From NCBI RefSeq assembly GCF_007896435.1, contig NZ_VCBL01000001.1, forward strand, positions 1,698,271 to 1,762,270: a stretch of DNA of 64,000 nucleotides, read 5' to 3'. Shown here piece after piece: positions 8,889 to 17,754 of this stretch (the first letter of the stretch is position 1; each line of letters opens with the position of its first letter). This DNA is from Rummeliibacillus suwonensis. GTDB taxonomy: Bacteria > Bacillota > Bacilli > Bacillales_A > Planococcaceae. The notes beneath the pieces were generated by a model. The model saw nothing but the letters and a program-made list of their open reading frames with translations. It ran no database searches and was not told the origin of the DNA. A program made the position numbers and the translations under genes.

Positions 8889-9061
8889 GGAAAATCACCC
8901 TTTTTTATACAAATATACTATTTATTTATTAATTATACAATAAGAATATTATCAATTTTTACAATTATGATGATGACTTTTGGAAAGTAATGCTAGCAAA
9001 CGCAAGTTCATCCTAGTTACGATAAGGAGTCATTTGCATGATATAATGACAAATAAACAAA

Positions 9062-9095
9062 GCCACATGAAACAATTGAATATGTTTCATGTGGC
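9062..9095 (-). terminator. Terminator of the 61-residue gene
   Basis: GCCACATGAAAC pairs perfectly with GTTTCATGTGGC over 12 bases. On the minus strand TTTGTTTATTTG follows. It closes the riboswitch-controlled unit 48 bases after the stop of the gene at 9143. Confidence 0.85.
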
Positions 9096-9142
9096 CCTAA
9101 TTTACTTTTGTACAAATTTTTTATAAGATCATTGCTTAATGA

Positions 9143-9328
9143 TTATGCTCCAACAATCTCATGTTTTACTTTTAAATAAGCATAATTTATATTCAAATAC
9201 TGTTCTTCATGATTTTGAATCAAATCACACGCTATTTCTTTCAATGTTTTCGGATGGTCCATTCCCATCGAAAGCATAATACTGTCTTTCATGATTTGTT
9301 CATACTTGGTGACAATTTCGTGATCCAT
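9143..9328 (-). CDS. 61-residue protein under a B12 riboswitch
   Basis: I do not recognise this small, soluble, acidic, helical protein. It contains E-Q-I-M-K-D-S-I-M-L-S-M-G-M-D-H-P-K-T and a conserved-looking E-I-A-C-D-L-I-Q-N-H-E stretch, with one Cys and four His. I place the start at the ATG at 9328, which has AAAGGGAGAG eight bases upstream; an earlier in-frame ATG at 9361 overlaps a terminator stem. It is the only gene between the cobalamin riboswitch (9505-9705) with its attenuator (9355-9386) and the terminator at 9062-9095. B12 should therefore switch it off. A role linked to B12 supply or a B12-independent bypass is an inference. Confidence 0.7.
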   Translation of the reverse strand: MDHEIVTKYEQIMKDSIMLSMGMDHPKTLKEIACDLIQNHEEQYLNINYAYLKVKHEIVGA

Positions 9329-9354
9329 TAATTTCTCTCCCTTTCTCATAAAAA

Positions 9355-9386
9355 AACACATCCCTCTAAAATTTGAAGGATGTGTT
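9355..9386 (-). terminator. Attenuator of the B12 riboswitch
   Basis: On the minus strand AACACATCC pairs with GGATGTGTT and is followed by TTTT. It lies between the riboswitch and the start of the 61-residue gene, where the expression platform is expected. The metE leader has its attenuator at a similar distance. Confidence 0.75.
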
Positions 9387-9504
9387 ATGAAAAGCTTGCT
9401 CGTTTATACGACTTCCGCCATAGCCAAATAAGCCCTCTATTTTTGAGTGCAATTTGCGGCTTTGTCGTACAATGAGCATGCAGAAGATATTCTGTCACAC
9501 TCTA

Positions 9505-9705
9505 CACCTCCTATCCTCGTAGGTATTATGGCTGTACTCGGAAAAGGCAGGTCTCCTGGCTTATCTTCTTCACTCATCGCACCTTCCCATTTTCACAGTG
9601 GTTTTGCGATTTGCTCCAAATTACAGTTGCGGGACAGCGTCGGATTCACACCGATCTTCCCTTTTAAACAAATCAAAGAATGATTTGTACCTTTTTCGTC
9701 ATATT
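9505..9705 (-). promoter_or_regulatory. Cobalamin riboswitch
   Basis: The minus strand has the conserved blocks of the cobalamin aptamer in order: AAAGGGAAGATCGGTG, AATCC, GACGCTGTCCCGCAACTGTAA, then GGGAAGGTGCGATGAGTGA and the B12 box AGCCAGGAGACCTGCC. A second element at 17290-17490 has the same blocks. Boundaries are approximate. Downstream lie an attenuator hairpin and a single small gene, not a recognised B12 gene. Confidence 0.93.
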
Positions 9706-9886
9706 CCGTTTCTATGATTATAACATATTATTAAGAGTTGGTTATAATTTATTATTTTAAAGTAAGTACTCTTTCGGAAATATTGCTTCGCATAAACTAT
9801 TATAAATTATAAGATACTGCTGCCAATAGAAACCGTTGAACGTTTTGAGGTCTTTCAAATTATATTGTTTAAATTCTGCTTCACTT

Positions 9887-10274
9887 GAATCAATTTCATA
9901 ATGCAAAATCTAGATAAAAAACACGAACATTTCGAATCAACATGAACATTAATATTCAGAAGTTTTTGTTCCGCTCCAGACGACGCTTTCCAAGGGCTTG
10001 GCTTCAATCTCCTCGGGTCGACACGATGTTGACCCCGAAGCCGTTGCCACAGGACGTAGCGAACTTAGGCTTTGTCCCTTAAAACGTTCCTGCGGGGCTT
10101 TCAGCTCAAGCTTTTCCCGTAGGACTTTGAATAAGCCTTCTTGAACTCACACCGCACGAAGGAAATGCGCATGCATTTTCGAGGAGTCGCCGTCTTCCGC
10201 TCCACAACTATCAAAATTAGTTATTCTTAAATGTTCGTATTTTTTAAGAAGAAAATGATTTATGAAATTGATTC
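9887..10274. mobile_element. Family A MITE-like element, intact
   Basis: The 388-bp element starts with GAATCAATTTCATAA and ends with its exact reverse complement. ACTT flanks it on both sides (9883-9886 and 10275-10278) as a 4-bp target duplication. It carries no open frame. Inside, on its minus strand, are the shared core (10046-10060, here with one base breaking the stem) and the second module at about 10137-10185 with TCCTCGAA/TTCAAGAA-type arms. It is the same length as, and inverted relative to, the copy at 25071. Confidence 0.88.
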
Positions 10275-10343
10275 ACTTAACTTATAAATCAAATCATTTT
10301 CTAAAAGATGTCTATATAAATATGAATACGTTTTATCAAAAAT

Positions 10344-10371
10344 AGCATGATAGGATAACTCCTAACATGCT
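10344..10371 (-). terminator. Terminator of the YdhK-like gene
   Basis: AGCATG-A-TAGGA pairs with TCCTA-A-CATGCT, with T-rich tracts on both strands, so it can work in both directions. It lies just after the stop of the gene at 10387 on the minus strand. Confidence 0.7.
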
Positions 10372-10386
10372 TTTATTTTAGGATCA

Positions 10387-11001
10387 TTATGATTGATCTG
10401 CTTCTATTTCACTTTCGATTAGCCACTTATGGTTTTTAACATCACTAGTACCATTCGTTGGCTTATAATTAACCATATAAACGGTTGTATGAATCCCTGA
10501 TTCGACGGTTGCAATCGCGCCTTTCATACCGGGTAAATGATCCGCTTCAAGCGTTACCTTTGCACCTGGTTGGAGTATTTTATCTTGCGGTTTCTTTATT
10601 TCTTCTTGAATCACCCATTTATGATTTTTTACTTCTTCCCCACCCGTTGTAGGTTCATAAGTAACCGCATAAGCATTCGTATTATAAGCACCAACGATTA
10701 TGCCCTTCGCACCTTTCATGCCTACCATGTGATCTGCCTGTATGATGACTTGACTTCCCACTGGATACGTGGGATTTTGAGCCTTTTTCACTCCCTTAGG
10801 AACAATTCCAGAATTGGTATGGTTCACATGGTTATTGCCTTCCGCTACAGACTGTTTTTCATCCATACTTAAGTCGTCATCTGGCGCTAAATTCACATTT
10901 TTATTGGTATCAATATTTTCACCCTTTAGGACATTACCACAGCCATATAAAGTCATAAAGGCCATAAAAATTAATATACCTATTCTATATTTGTTTTTCA
11001 T
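10387..11001 (-). CDS. ydhK: YdhK-family lipoprotein, DUF1541
   Basis: This 204-residue protein has a lipoprotein signal (lipobox L-Y-G-C, Cys 21), a polar linker of about 50 residues, and two tandem DUF1541 repeats. Each repeat holds a D-H-x-x-G-M-K-G-A motif followed by V-x-Y-x-P-T-x-G and V-K-N-H-K-W. DUF1541 proteins such as YdhK are surface lipoproteins often found with metal or stress genes, but the ligand is not established. The gene stands alone with a GGAGG site and its own terminator. Confidence 0.88.
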   Translation of the reverse strand: MKNKYRIGILIFMAFMTLYGCGNVLKGENIDTNKNVNLAPDDDLSMDEKQSVAEGNNHVNHTNSGIVPKGVKKAQNPTYPVGSQVIIQADHMVGMKGAKGIIVGAYNTNAYAVTYEPTTGGEEVKNHKWVIQEEIKKPQDKILQPGAKVTLEADHLPGMKGAIATVESGIHTTVYMVNYKPTNGTSDVKNHKWLIESEIEADQS

Positions 11002-11258
11002 ATGCTTCCTCCAAATAAATGCTAAGTTTTATCATGCATGATGATCCAATGTGTTATGCGTAACAATAAACATCTGCGAACTAAAAAATTATGGCCTTGT
11101 TATCGATCCATTTTATTTCTATTTTTTCTTAGTCAACGCGCTTAAAGTTTTATATGTTTATAGAAATGCCTTTTCATTCTTTTAAAAAAGTATTCCCAAT
11201 AATCAACGGTTTAAACATATTGAAGCATACATAAAATTTTAGCAAGAGGAAAAAACAA

Positions 11259-11289
11259 TAGCACAAACCTTGATTTGTAGTTTGTGCTA
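11259..11289 (-). terminator. Terminator of the RNase H-like gene
   Basis: TAGCACAAAC pairs perfectly with GTTTGTGCTA; on the minus strand TTGTTTTTTCC follows. Nothing else is seen in 11002-11258. Confidence 0.85.
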
Positions 11290-11328
11290 CTAATGTTCCT
11301 ATATCTCAAATTATCTGATGAATATATC

Positions 11329-11991
11329 TTATTCTGCTAATAATTCTGTTTGCGCAATAATTTCTATTCCATGGATTGCTTGTGTAGCGAGGTGATCTGC
11401 TTCTGTATTAATTTTTCGTGACACATGTTCATATTTAGGATGAATGCCCAAATCCTTTAGTTTGTTATCGATACGATCAGCCCAGTTTAATAATTCTGGT
11501 TCCAATACTGCCCAATCACCATTCATTTGATTGATAACAACTTGTGAATCGCCAATAAAACGTACATTCATATTTTGGACATTTAATAATTCGAGTTCCG
11601 TAATACTCAGCTGAAGTGCCGCATATTCAGATTCATTATTTGATTTGAGCCCCACTGTTTGGGCATTTTTTCGAACTCGAAACGGCTTGCCATTTTGTTC
11701 AAAATAGATGGCACAACCTAATCCTGCGATGGCAGTTTGTCGGTCATAACCACCATCAAAATAAACGATAACATTATGTGGTTCTCCCTCGATTTCTGTT
11801 AAATAATGTTTCATTTCCTTCATCGTCCACGAACTATCATACTGGTCTGTGAATGTAATCGTTTTTGCTCGCCCCGTTTTGTCGATATCCTGAGCTACTT
11901 TATACGCTTGTTCCGCTGGCATTTCATCTGAACGAAAAACGGTTTCTATTCCTTTTGATGTTCGATATATCCATTCAATCATAACATTCAT
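11329..11991 (-). CDS. RNase H-fold protein with N-terminal extension, YpeP/RnhA-like
   Basis: This 220-residue protein has about 70 residues of N-terminal extension and then an RNase HI fold. The catalytic set is visible: Y-F-D-G-G (first Asp), N-N-E-S-E-Y (Glu), G-D-S-Q-V-V (second Asp) and E-A-D-H-L-A (last Asp). It should cleave the RNA strand of RNA-DNA hybrids, although close Bacillus relatives (YpeP) are poorly characterised. The ATG at 11991 has GGAGG seven bases upstream. It is monocistronic. Confidence 0.85.
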   Translation of the reverse strand: MNVMIEWIYRTSKGIETVFRSDEMPAEQAYKVAQDIDKTGRAKTITFTDQYDSSWTMKEMKHYLTEIEGEPHNVIVYFDGGYDRQTAIAGLGCAIYFEQNGKPFRVRKNAQTVGLKSNNESEYAALQLSITELELLNVQNMNVRFIGDSQVVINQMNGDWAVLEPELLNWADRIDNKLKDLGIHPKYEHVSRKINTEADHLATQAIHGIEIIAQTELLAE

Positions 11992-12110
11992 CCTAAGGCC
12001 TCCACTATCTTCATCTATATGCGCTTGTTATATATAGGGTCATTTTCTCCATTGTCGATATAATTTATGAAATTTTTTTGCTAATTGGAATGGTTCTACT
12101 CATAGGGTGA

Positions 12111-12320
12111 GACTCTATCCACAGGAAAAATCTTCTATCTATGGAAGAAGAGTTTCTATTCTCAAAAGTGACTCTTCTATCTACGTGAAATATTCTCTTA
12201 TCCGTGGGAAATTACCTCCTATCCACGGAAGAAGAGCTTCTATCCACGAAAGTAGCTCTTCTATCCACGGGAAATGGCCTTCTATCCACGGAAGAATGAA
12301 TTGTATCCACGAACAAAAAT
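12111..12320. repeat. Ten-unit 21-bp tandem array
   Basis: Exactly ten units of 21 bases, with no insertions or deletions, share the core TCTATCCACGGRAA. The last five units are closest to each other. Unit starts are 12111, 12132, 12153 and so on to 12300. Unit ends often read GAAGAAGAG or similar, which can pair with the CTTCT at the start of the next unit. A 79-codon open frame with S-I-H-G-R heptads crosses it but has no ribosome site. Nothing else is recognised in 11992-12561, apart from short G+C-richer sequence after 12380. Confidence 0.85.
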
Positions 12321-12561
12321 ATTTACGTCACCAATTGCTTCTTTAGAACTCAGAATAGTTGAGGTTTTTTCCAAAATAAAAAGCGTTCAGAGGCTTTGAC
12401 CTCGTTTGGAATCTGTTGATTTATGGGCTGCCACGGCCCACACTCATTCAATAGGGATTAAAATCGCTTTCATCTTGCCACACCTATAAAGATCTGGATC
12501 AGGATAAAATAGGCTTGAACCGTCCGTCCTCATGAATTCCGATATTACCCATATATATATT

Positions 12562-13188
12562 TTATTTTGAAATAACAAAAATGCCGCCACAATGAGAAAG
12601 CGGATAGAAATCGCAACGGCAAAAAGTGTTCAGAATAGGAGAAAGTTCTTCATCAACAAAATAGAATTCATCTTCATCCCAATCATCTATACTATTCTTT
12701 CTACAGCTTTCCAGATTTCCCCTTGTTGCAAAAGCAATATCACCGATGAATAGCTTCCCATCCTCTTTAAGTAAGGCTAATAAATTTTTTATAAAAGGCA
12801 CCTTTTCTTCATCTATTAAATGATGCAATGCATAGGTACTAACGATCGAATCATACTTGTGTCCTTTTAAAAAATCAGGCAACCCTTTTGAAATATCCCA
12901 CTCCATCAAATTGGCTTGTGGCATCTTCACTTGTGCGATTTCAATCATCTTTGGTGAAAAATCAATTCCATCTATATTATGCCCATCTTCATATAGCTTT
13001 GCTGTCAATACAGCTGTTCCAAAACCTATATCTAGCACATTTGAGTGTTTCTTTTGCATCACTTTGTTGTAAATAGTATTCAATATTTCTTTATACCCAG
13101 CGAAAGGATATCTTTCATTTTCTTCACTTTGTTGTACTGTTTGGTCATAATGATTCGCCCATAAGTCAAATCCTGTTTTGTTTAACAA
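12562..13188 (-). CDS. Class I SAM-dependent methyltransferase, YrrT-like
   Basis: This 208-residue protein opens with F-D-L-W-A-N-H-Y-D-Q-T-V, as in the YrrT group. It has the SAM-binding motif V-L-D-I-G-F-G-T-A (G-x-G-x), motif II G-I-D-F-S-P-K-M and S-T-Y-A-L-H-H-L. It is a cytoplasmic small-molecule methyltransferase. In Bacillus YrrT lies in a methionine-to-cysteine operon; here no such genes adjoin, so the substrate is unknown. It is a single gene with AGGAATG-type start context, about 100 bp downstream of the nitronate monooxygenase gene. Confidence 0.75.
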   Translation of the reverse strand: MLNKTGFDLWANHYDQTVQQSEENERYPFAGYKEILNTIYNKVMQKKHSNVLDIGFGTAVLTAKLYEDGHNIDGIDFSPKMIEIAQVKMPQANLMEWDISKGLPDFLKGHKYDSIVSTYALHHLIDEEKVPFIKNLLALLKEDGKLFIGDIAFATRGNLESCRKNSIDDWDEDEFYFVDEELSPILNTFCRCDFYPLSHCGGIFVISK

Positions 13189-13290
13189 TTAACATTCCTC
13201 CAATTGTTTGAGTGAATCATCAAGCAATTCAGCATTTTTTAATTCATTATTCATGTAAAATGTACTTTATGTTTAGGCGTACAGAACTTT

Positions 13291-14262
13291 TTAGATAGTC
13301 CCACCGAATATTTCATCAAGGCGTTTCCGACCTATGGTAGCTGATTGAATCATATCATCTATTAGTTGTTGTACTGTTGGCACATCATGGATTAATCCCA
13401 TTACTTGACCTGCCCAACCAAAGCCGCTTTCCACATTGCCATCATAAATATAATGCTGATTGGCTTTCCCACTAATATCGTTTTTTAAGTCTTCATACGT
13501 CGCACCTTCAAGTTCCTTCTGAATAATCGCTTCCGTATATTGGGACTTAATCGCCCGTGCAGGAGCTCCTAATGATCTTTTGATCACAACGGTGCCTGTT
13601 TCTTTGCCATTTAATAAGGCTTGTTTATAAGTATCACTAGCATGTATACATTCTTGTGTTGCAATAAAACGCGTTCCCATCTCAACACCTTCAGCTCCCA
13701 GTGCTAGAGCGGCAAGCAATCCCCTTCCATCTCCAATACCTCCACTAGCCAGCACTGGAATGGAAACCGATTCAGCAACTCTTGGGACGAGCACCATTGT
13801 TCCAATATCATCACGCCCAAGATGACCGCCACCTTCTTGCCCAACAGCCATTACAATATCGGCTCCCAGTGCTTCAGCTTTTTGCGCTTGTCGTACACCA
13901 GAAACAAGTACAAGCGAATGAATATCTTCATCTTTTAAACGCTCTAATACAGGCTGCGGATTACCTCCAGTTATTGAAATAGCAGAAACCTTTTCTTCAA
14001 TGGCAACTTCCAACAAATGCTCATACTTTCCTTCATGTCTTGAAATCGCAAAATTGACGCCGAATGGTCGATCCGTCAGCGAACGTGTCTTATGAATCTC
14101 TGCTCTAAGCTTTTCAGGTGTACCTAATGTTGCTGCAGTAATTTGGCCAAGTCCGCCTGCATTTGAAACAGCCGCGGCCAATTCAGCATATGCTAAATAA
14201 GCCAATCCCCCTTGAACAATTGGATAGTTCACTCCTAAAATTTCCGTCACGCGTGTTTTCAA
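13291..14262 (-). CDS. Nitronate monooxygenase / FabK-like FMN protein
   Basis: This protein of about 323 residues has the NPD (2-nitropropane dioxygenase) TIM barrel. It opens K-T-R-V-T-E-I-L-G-V-N-Y-P-I-V-Q-G-G, then has N-A-G-G-L-G, F-G-V-N-F, G-Q-E-G-G-G-H and L-A-S-G-G-I-G-D-G-R-G as FMN-phosphate contacts, and G-T-R-F. Members either oxidise alkyl nitronates or, as FabK, reduce enoyl-ACP. The Q-E-G-G-G-H-L-G-R sequence appears in the position of the catalytic His of both groups, so I do not choose. The best start is the TTG at 14262, which follows GGGGGTG by six bases and gives the family's usual N-terminus. Confidence 0.8.
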   Translation of the reverse strand: MKTRVTEILGVNYPIVQGGLAYLAYAELAAAVSNAGGLGQITAATLGTPEKLRAEIHKTRSLTDRPFGVNFAISRHEGKYEHLLEVAIEEKVSAISITGGNPQPVLERLKDEDIHSLVLVSGVRQAQKAEALGADIVMAVGQEGGGHLGRDDIGTMVLVPRVAESVSIPVLASGGIGDGRGLLAALALGAEGVEMGTRFIATQECIHASDTYKQALLNGKETGTVVIKRSLGAPARAIKSQYTEAIIQKELEGATYEDLKNDISGKANQHYIYDGNVESGFGWAGQVMGLIHDVPTVQQLIDDMIQSATIGRKRLDEIFGGTI

Positions 14263-14404
14263 ACATGACACCCCCATGATCAATGTATTAATACCAAAAA
14301 CCTCTACTAATCATTATAAGGAATTTTTTGCTATTTTCACACAGTTTTTTATTTAGATAGGTTTTCTAATATTTGGCTAAACTGATTTTTGTTGAAAATA
14401 AAAA

Positions 14405-14444
14405 CAAGGAGTTAAGAACGCTGAACAACATTCCTAACTCCTTG
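14405..14444 (-). terminator. Terminator of metE
   Basis: CAAGGAGTTA pairs with TAACTCCTTG with inner GAA/TTC pairing, followed on the minus strand by TTTTTATTTTC. It lies 37 bases after the metE stop. Confidence 0.9.
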
Positions 14445-14480
14445 ATGGTCAAATTATAGACTAAAACGATGATCTTATTG

Positions 14481-16778
14481 TTATGATTTTACAGAGGATG
14501 CTACGTCTTCTCGCAATGTTTTTGCTGCCTCTACCATGTTTTGAAGAGATGCAACAGTTTCTGTTTCACCACGCGTTTTTAAGCCACAATCAGGATTCAC
14601 CCAAAATTGTGTTGGTTTCAATACTTCAAGACTTTCTTGCATGATCGTTTCCATCTCTTTTATCGATGGAACTCGTGGACTATGAATATCGTAAACACCT
14701 AAACCAATGCCTTTGTCGTATGGTGTTTCTTTCAGTGAATCGATTAACTCACCATGACTGCGAGATGTTTCAATGGAAATGACATCTGCATCCAATGCAC
14801 TTATAGGCTCGATAAAATCATTGAATTCGCAGTAGCACATATGTGTATGAATTTGTGTTTGATCTTCAACAGATGAAGTAGCTAAACGGAAAGCCTTTAC
14901 ACCCCAATCTAAATATTCTGACCAATTTTCCTTGCGAAGAGGAAGTCCTTCACGCAAAGCAGGTTCATCCACTTGAATAATGGCTATTCCAGCTTTTTCA
15001 AGTGCTTCTATTTCTTTTTTCAATGCCAATGCAATTTGATAAGCAATTTCTTTACGTGGAATATCATCTCGTACAAATGACCAATTTAAAATGGTCACTG
15101 GTCCAGTGAGCATGCCCTTGACATAATGATTGGTTAAACTTTGTGCGTAAACGGATGATTTTACAGTCATTGGTTCTTTCCAAGCCACATCTCCATATAT
15201 AATTGGTGGTTTTACACATCTAGATCCGTAAGAAACAACCCAAGCATTTTCTGTGAAAGCAAAGCCGTCTAATTTTTCACCAAAATATTCAACCATGTCA
15301 GTACGTTCAAATTCACCATGTACCAAAACATCTAGTCCTAAATCTTCTTGAATATGAATCCATCGTTCTGTTTCTTCCTTAACAAATGCTTCATAATCAG
15401 CATCTGATATTTTTTGTTTTCTCCACGCACTACGAGTTTTCTTTACTTCTGTAGATTGTGGAAAACTTCCGATTGTTGTTGTTGGGAATAATGGAAGTTC
15501 TAAAGCTTCGCGTTGAATTTCTTGACGTTTTTCAAATACACTTGACCGTTTAAAGTCTTCTTCTTTAATAGATGCCATCTCAGCTTTGACGGTTTCATTG
15601 TTACGTGATGCATCTTCTCTTAACAATTGAATAGCTTTAATACTTTCTGAAATAGCGTTATTACCTGGATCTTTTGGATTGTTAGCATAGCTTGTTAATT
15701 CTTTAAGCTCTATTATTTTTTCATCTGCAAATGCTAAGGCATTTTTTAATACAGGTGCCAATTTTTTCTCATAAGCAGTTGTTACTGGTACATGTTGTAG
15801 ACTACAAGATGACTGAATCCATATATTTTCACATTTGCTCAACTGTTGAATGGCTTGTAATGTATTATATTTTTCTGCTAGATCAGCTCTCCAAATATCA
15901 CGACCATTAATAATACCTGCCGCTAATACTTTATTCTTTGGAAAGCCAAATTTTCGAAGTGCATCCATATTTCCTTTATAACCATGCACAAAATCTAATC
16001 CAATACCTGCAACTGGAAGGTTTACGATTTCTTCAAAAAATGAAACGGATTCAAAATAAGTTTGAAGTAAAATTTTCGCGTTCGGCACTTCTTCAACAAT
16101 TTGTGAATAGATTTCTTTAACAGTTGCGATGTCGGCTTTATCTAAAGTTGTAACAAGAGAAGGTTCTTCAATTTGTATCCATTCAGCTCCTGCTTCAACC
16201 AGTTGTTTTAAAACCTGAATATACAATGGGATCAGTTTTAAAATATACTCTGGTTCCGTTTTTGCATCATAACCTTTTGTTAAGCGACTAAATGTATAGG
16301 GCCCGATAATAGTTGGCTTAGCTTCAATACCAAGCTCCTCTTTCGCTTCCTTGTAGGCTTTTAAAATCGTGTTTTCCGTAAGATATAATTTTTGACCTTC
16401 GTACTCTGGTACAATATAGTGATAATTTGTATTAAACCATTTGGTCATTTCAGAAGCAACTTGTCCTTCTCGACCACGTGCCATTGCATAATAGGTTCCA
16501 AGATCAACGGTTTCAGCTGTCCATTGATAGCGTTTTGGCACAAGTCCAAACATCACCGCTGTATCAAGCATGCGATCATAGTAAGTAAAATCACCGATCG
16601 TTACTTGATCGATCCCTAATGCTAATTGTTTTTTCAAATGGTCAAGGCGAAGTTGTTTCATGCGCTCATGTAATTCATGTTCGCTAATTTCTTGCTTCCA
16701 ATAGCTTTCTACTGTGCGTTTCCACTCTCTATTTCCCCCGATATAAGGGTATCCAATCACTGAATTTGTATATTTCAT
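14481..16778 (-). CDS. metE: Cobalamin-independent methionine synthase MetE
   Basis: This 765-residue enzyme transfers a methyl group from 5-methyltetrahydropteroyl-triglutamate to homocysteine in the last step of methionine synthesis, without B12. It has the duplicated MetE barrels. Zinc ligands are visible in H-T-H-M-C-Y-C-E and N-P-D-C-G-L-K-T-R. I start it at the ATG at 16778, which has GAGGAG a few bases upstream and gives the usual length. The open frame continues to 17090 only because it reads through an inserted family B element. A B12 riboswitch and attenuator lie upstream (17186-17490), so expression should fall when cobalamin is abundant. Confidence 0.96.
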   Translation of the reverse strand: MKYTNSVIGYPYIGGNREWKRTVESYWKQEISEHELHERMKQLRLDHLKKQLALGIDQVTIGDFTYYDRMLDTAVMFGLVPKRYQWTAETVDLGTYYAMARGREGQVASEMTKWFNTNYHYIVPEYEGQKLYLTENTILKAYKEAKEELGIEAKPTIIGPYTFSRLTKGYDAKTEPEYILKLIPLYIQVLKQLVEAGAEWIQIEEPSLVTTLDKADIATVKEIYSQIVEEVPNAKILLQTYFESVSFFEEIVNLPVAGIGLDFVHGYKGNMDALRKFGFPKNKVLAAGIINGRDIWRADLAEKYNTLQAIQQLSKCENIWIQSSCSLQHVPVTTAYEKKLAPVLKNALAFADEKIIELKELTSYANNPKDPGNNAISESIKAIQLLREDASRNNETVKAEMASIKEEDFKRSSVFEKRQEIQREALELPLFPTTTIGSFPQSTEVKKTRSAWRKQKISDADYEAFVKEETERWIHIQEDLGLDVLVHGEFERTDMVEYFGEKLDGFAFTENAWVVSYGSRCVKPPIIYGDVAWKEPMTVKSSVYAQSLTNHYVKGMLTGPVTILNWSFVRDDIPRKEIAYQIALALKKEIEALEKAGIAIIQVDEPALREGLPLRKENWSEYLDWGVKAFRLATSSVEDQTQIHTHMCYCEFNDFIEPISALDADVISIETSRSHGELIDSLKETPYDKGIGLGVYDIHSPRVPSIKEMETIMQESLEVLKPTQFWVNPDCGLKTRGETETVASLQNMVEAAKTLREDVASSVKS

Positions 16779-16810
16779 ATTTTCCGCTCCTCGTCTTTTA
16801 ATAGTAGAAT

Positions 16811-17124
16811 CAGGCGTATTGATTATCCATTTTAATCCATAAAAATATAGAATATTTGTTGATTTCCGCTCCGGCTTGCTCGCTTTCCTGCGGGCGAGCG
16901 CTGGGGGCAACAGGATGTTGGTCACGGAATCGTTGCCACAGGACATGGCGTTCTTAGATTCCGTTCCTTCAATCGCTACGCTCGTGCAGGGTCTCAGACT
17001 GTCTCGCTTTTTCCGCTGGAGTCGAGCAAACCTCCGCTCCAATATATGTACATGGAGCCAAAAATACAGGGATTTTAAGAATTGCAGCAAATATATCCTA
17101 AATATTTCCTAATCAACACATGTG
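16811..17124 (-). mobile_element. Family B MITE-like element in the metE leader
   Basis: The 314-bp element is bounded by CAGGCGTATTGATTA and TAATCAACACATGTG. A perfect 9-bp target duplication, TAGTAGAAT, lies at 16802-16810 and 17125-17133. Relative to the copies at 24523 and 45566 it is inverted. It carries the shared core at 16935-16949. It lies between the riboswitch attenuator and the metE ribosome site, so it is transcribed as part of the metE leader. Confidence 0.9.
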
Positions 17125-17185
17125 TAGTAGAATTCTTTTCTGAACTACTGTTATTTTTAAAATTGAATCCTTAGGCAAATAAAAA

Positions 17186-17212
17186 AGCCATCTCCAAATA
17201 CAGGAAATGGCT
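17186..17212 (-). terminator. Attenuator of the metE riboswitch
   Basis: AGCCATTTCC pairs with GGAGATGGCT (one mismatch); the minus strand continues TTTTTTATTTG. It forms the expected premature terminator when B12 is bound upstream. Confidence 0.85.
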
Positions 17213-17289
17213 GTGTAGAAAAAAGGCTATGCACAAATAAGCAATACCTCGAAATTGCTTTCTTATCACTTCGTACTGTGAATCTCACT

Positions 17290-17490
17290 CCCACCCCCTA
17301 TCCTCGTAGGTCAATCGGTGTGTACTAGCTATTGGCAGGTCTCCTGGCTCATGATCATTGCTAATCGTACCTTCCCATTATCATAGTGGTTATTACGAGT
17401 CGCTTCCATTTACAGTTGCGGGACAGCGCCGGATTTTCACCGGTCTTCCCTTTTAATCCAAATTGTCATTTGGAACCATAACTTACACGG
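17290..17490 (-). promoter_or_regulatory. Cobalamin riboswitch of metE
   Basis: The minus strand shows AAAAGGGAAGACCGGTG, AATCCGGCGCTGTCCCGC, AACTGTAAATGG, GGGAAGGTACGA and the B12 box AGCCAGGAGACCTGCC, the conserved order of the cobalamin aptamer. metE under B12 control is an established arrangement: the B12-independent enzyme is shut off when B12 is present. Ends are approximate. Confidence 0.95.
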
Positions 17491-17646
17491 TATTAAATTG
17501 TCCTTTTACTATATCATACTTTTATCATTAGATTTTAAATATTCTATAATTTTAGAAAAAAATATGAAAATTACCTTGTTCTTAAAGCTTAAGTAGAAAA
17601 ATCCCTCTATACCGATTTTTCTAATAGATTTACTAAACTATATTTT

Positions 17647-17735
17647 CAGGCGTATTGATTATCCAATTTTATCCACTAGAATTTAAATAATTCGCTGATT
17701 TCCGCCTCCACTCCAATCTATATAAATTGGCGGAT
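17647..17735 (-). repeat. Family B element fragment
   Basis: CAGGCGTATTGATTATCC begins a copy very like the start of the element at 16811. The match is lost after about 90 bases. No second end is present. It runs directly into a family C fragment. Confidence 0.7.
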
Positions 17736-17754
17736 TGTTTTCATGCATAATCAG

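Noticed and set aside
12111-12320. CRISPR array
   Set aside because: The units are contiguous 21-mers without unique spacers, and no cas genes are near.
12107-12346. 79-residue repeat protein read through the 21-bp array
   Set aside because: GTG start without a ribosome site; the frame is open mainly because the unit length is a multiple of three. Kept only as part of the repeat finding.
16779-17090. N-terminal extension of metE to 17090
   Set aside because: The extension translates the inserted family B element; the ATG at 16778 has a proper ribosome site and gives the normal MetE length.
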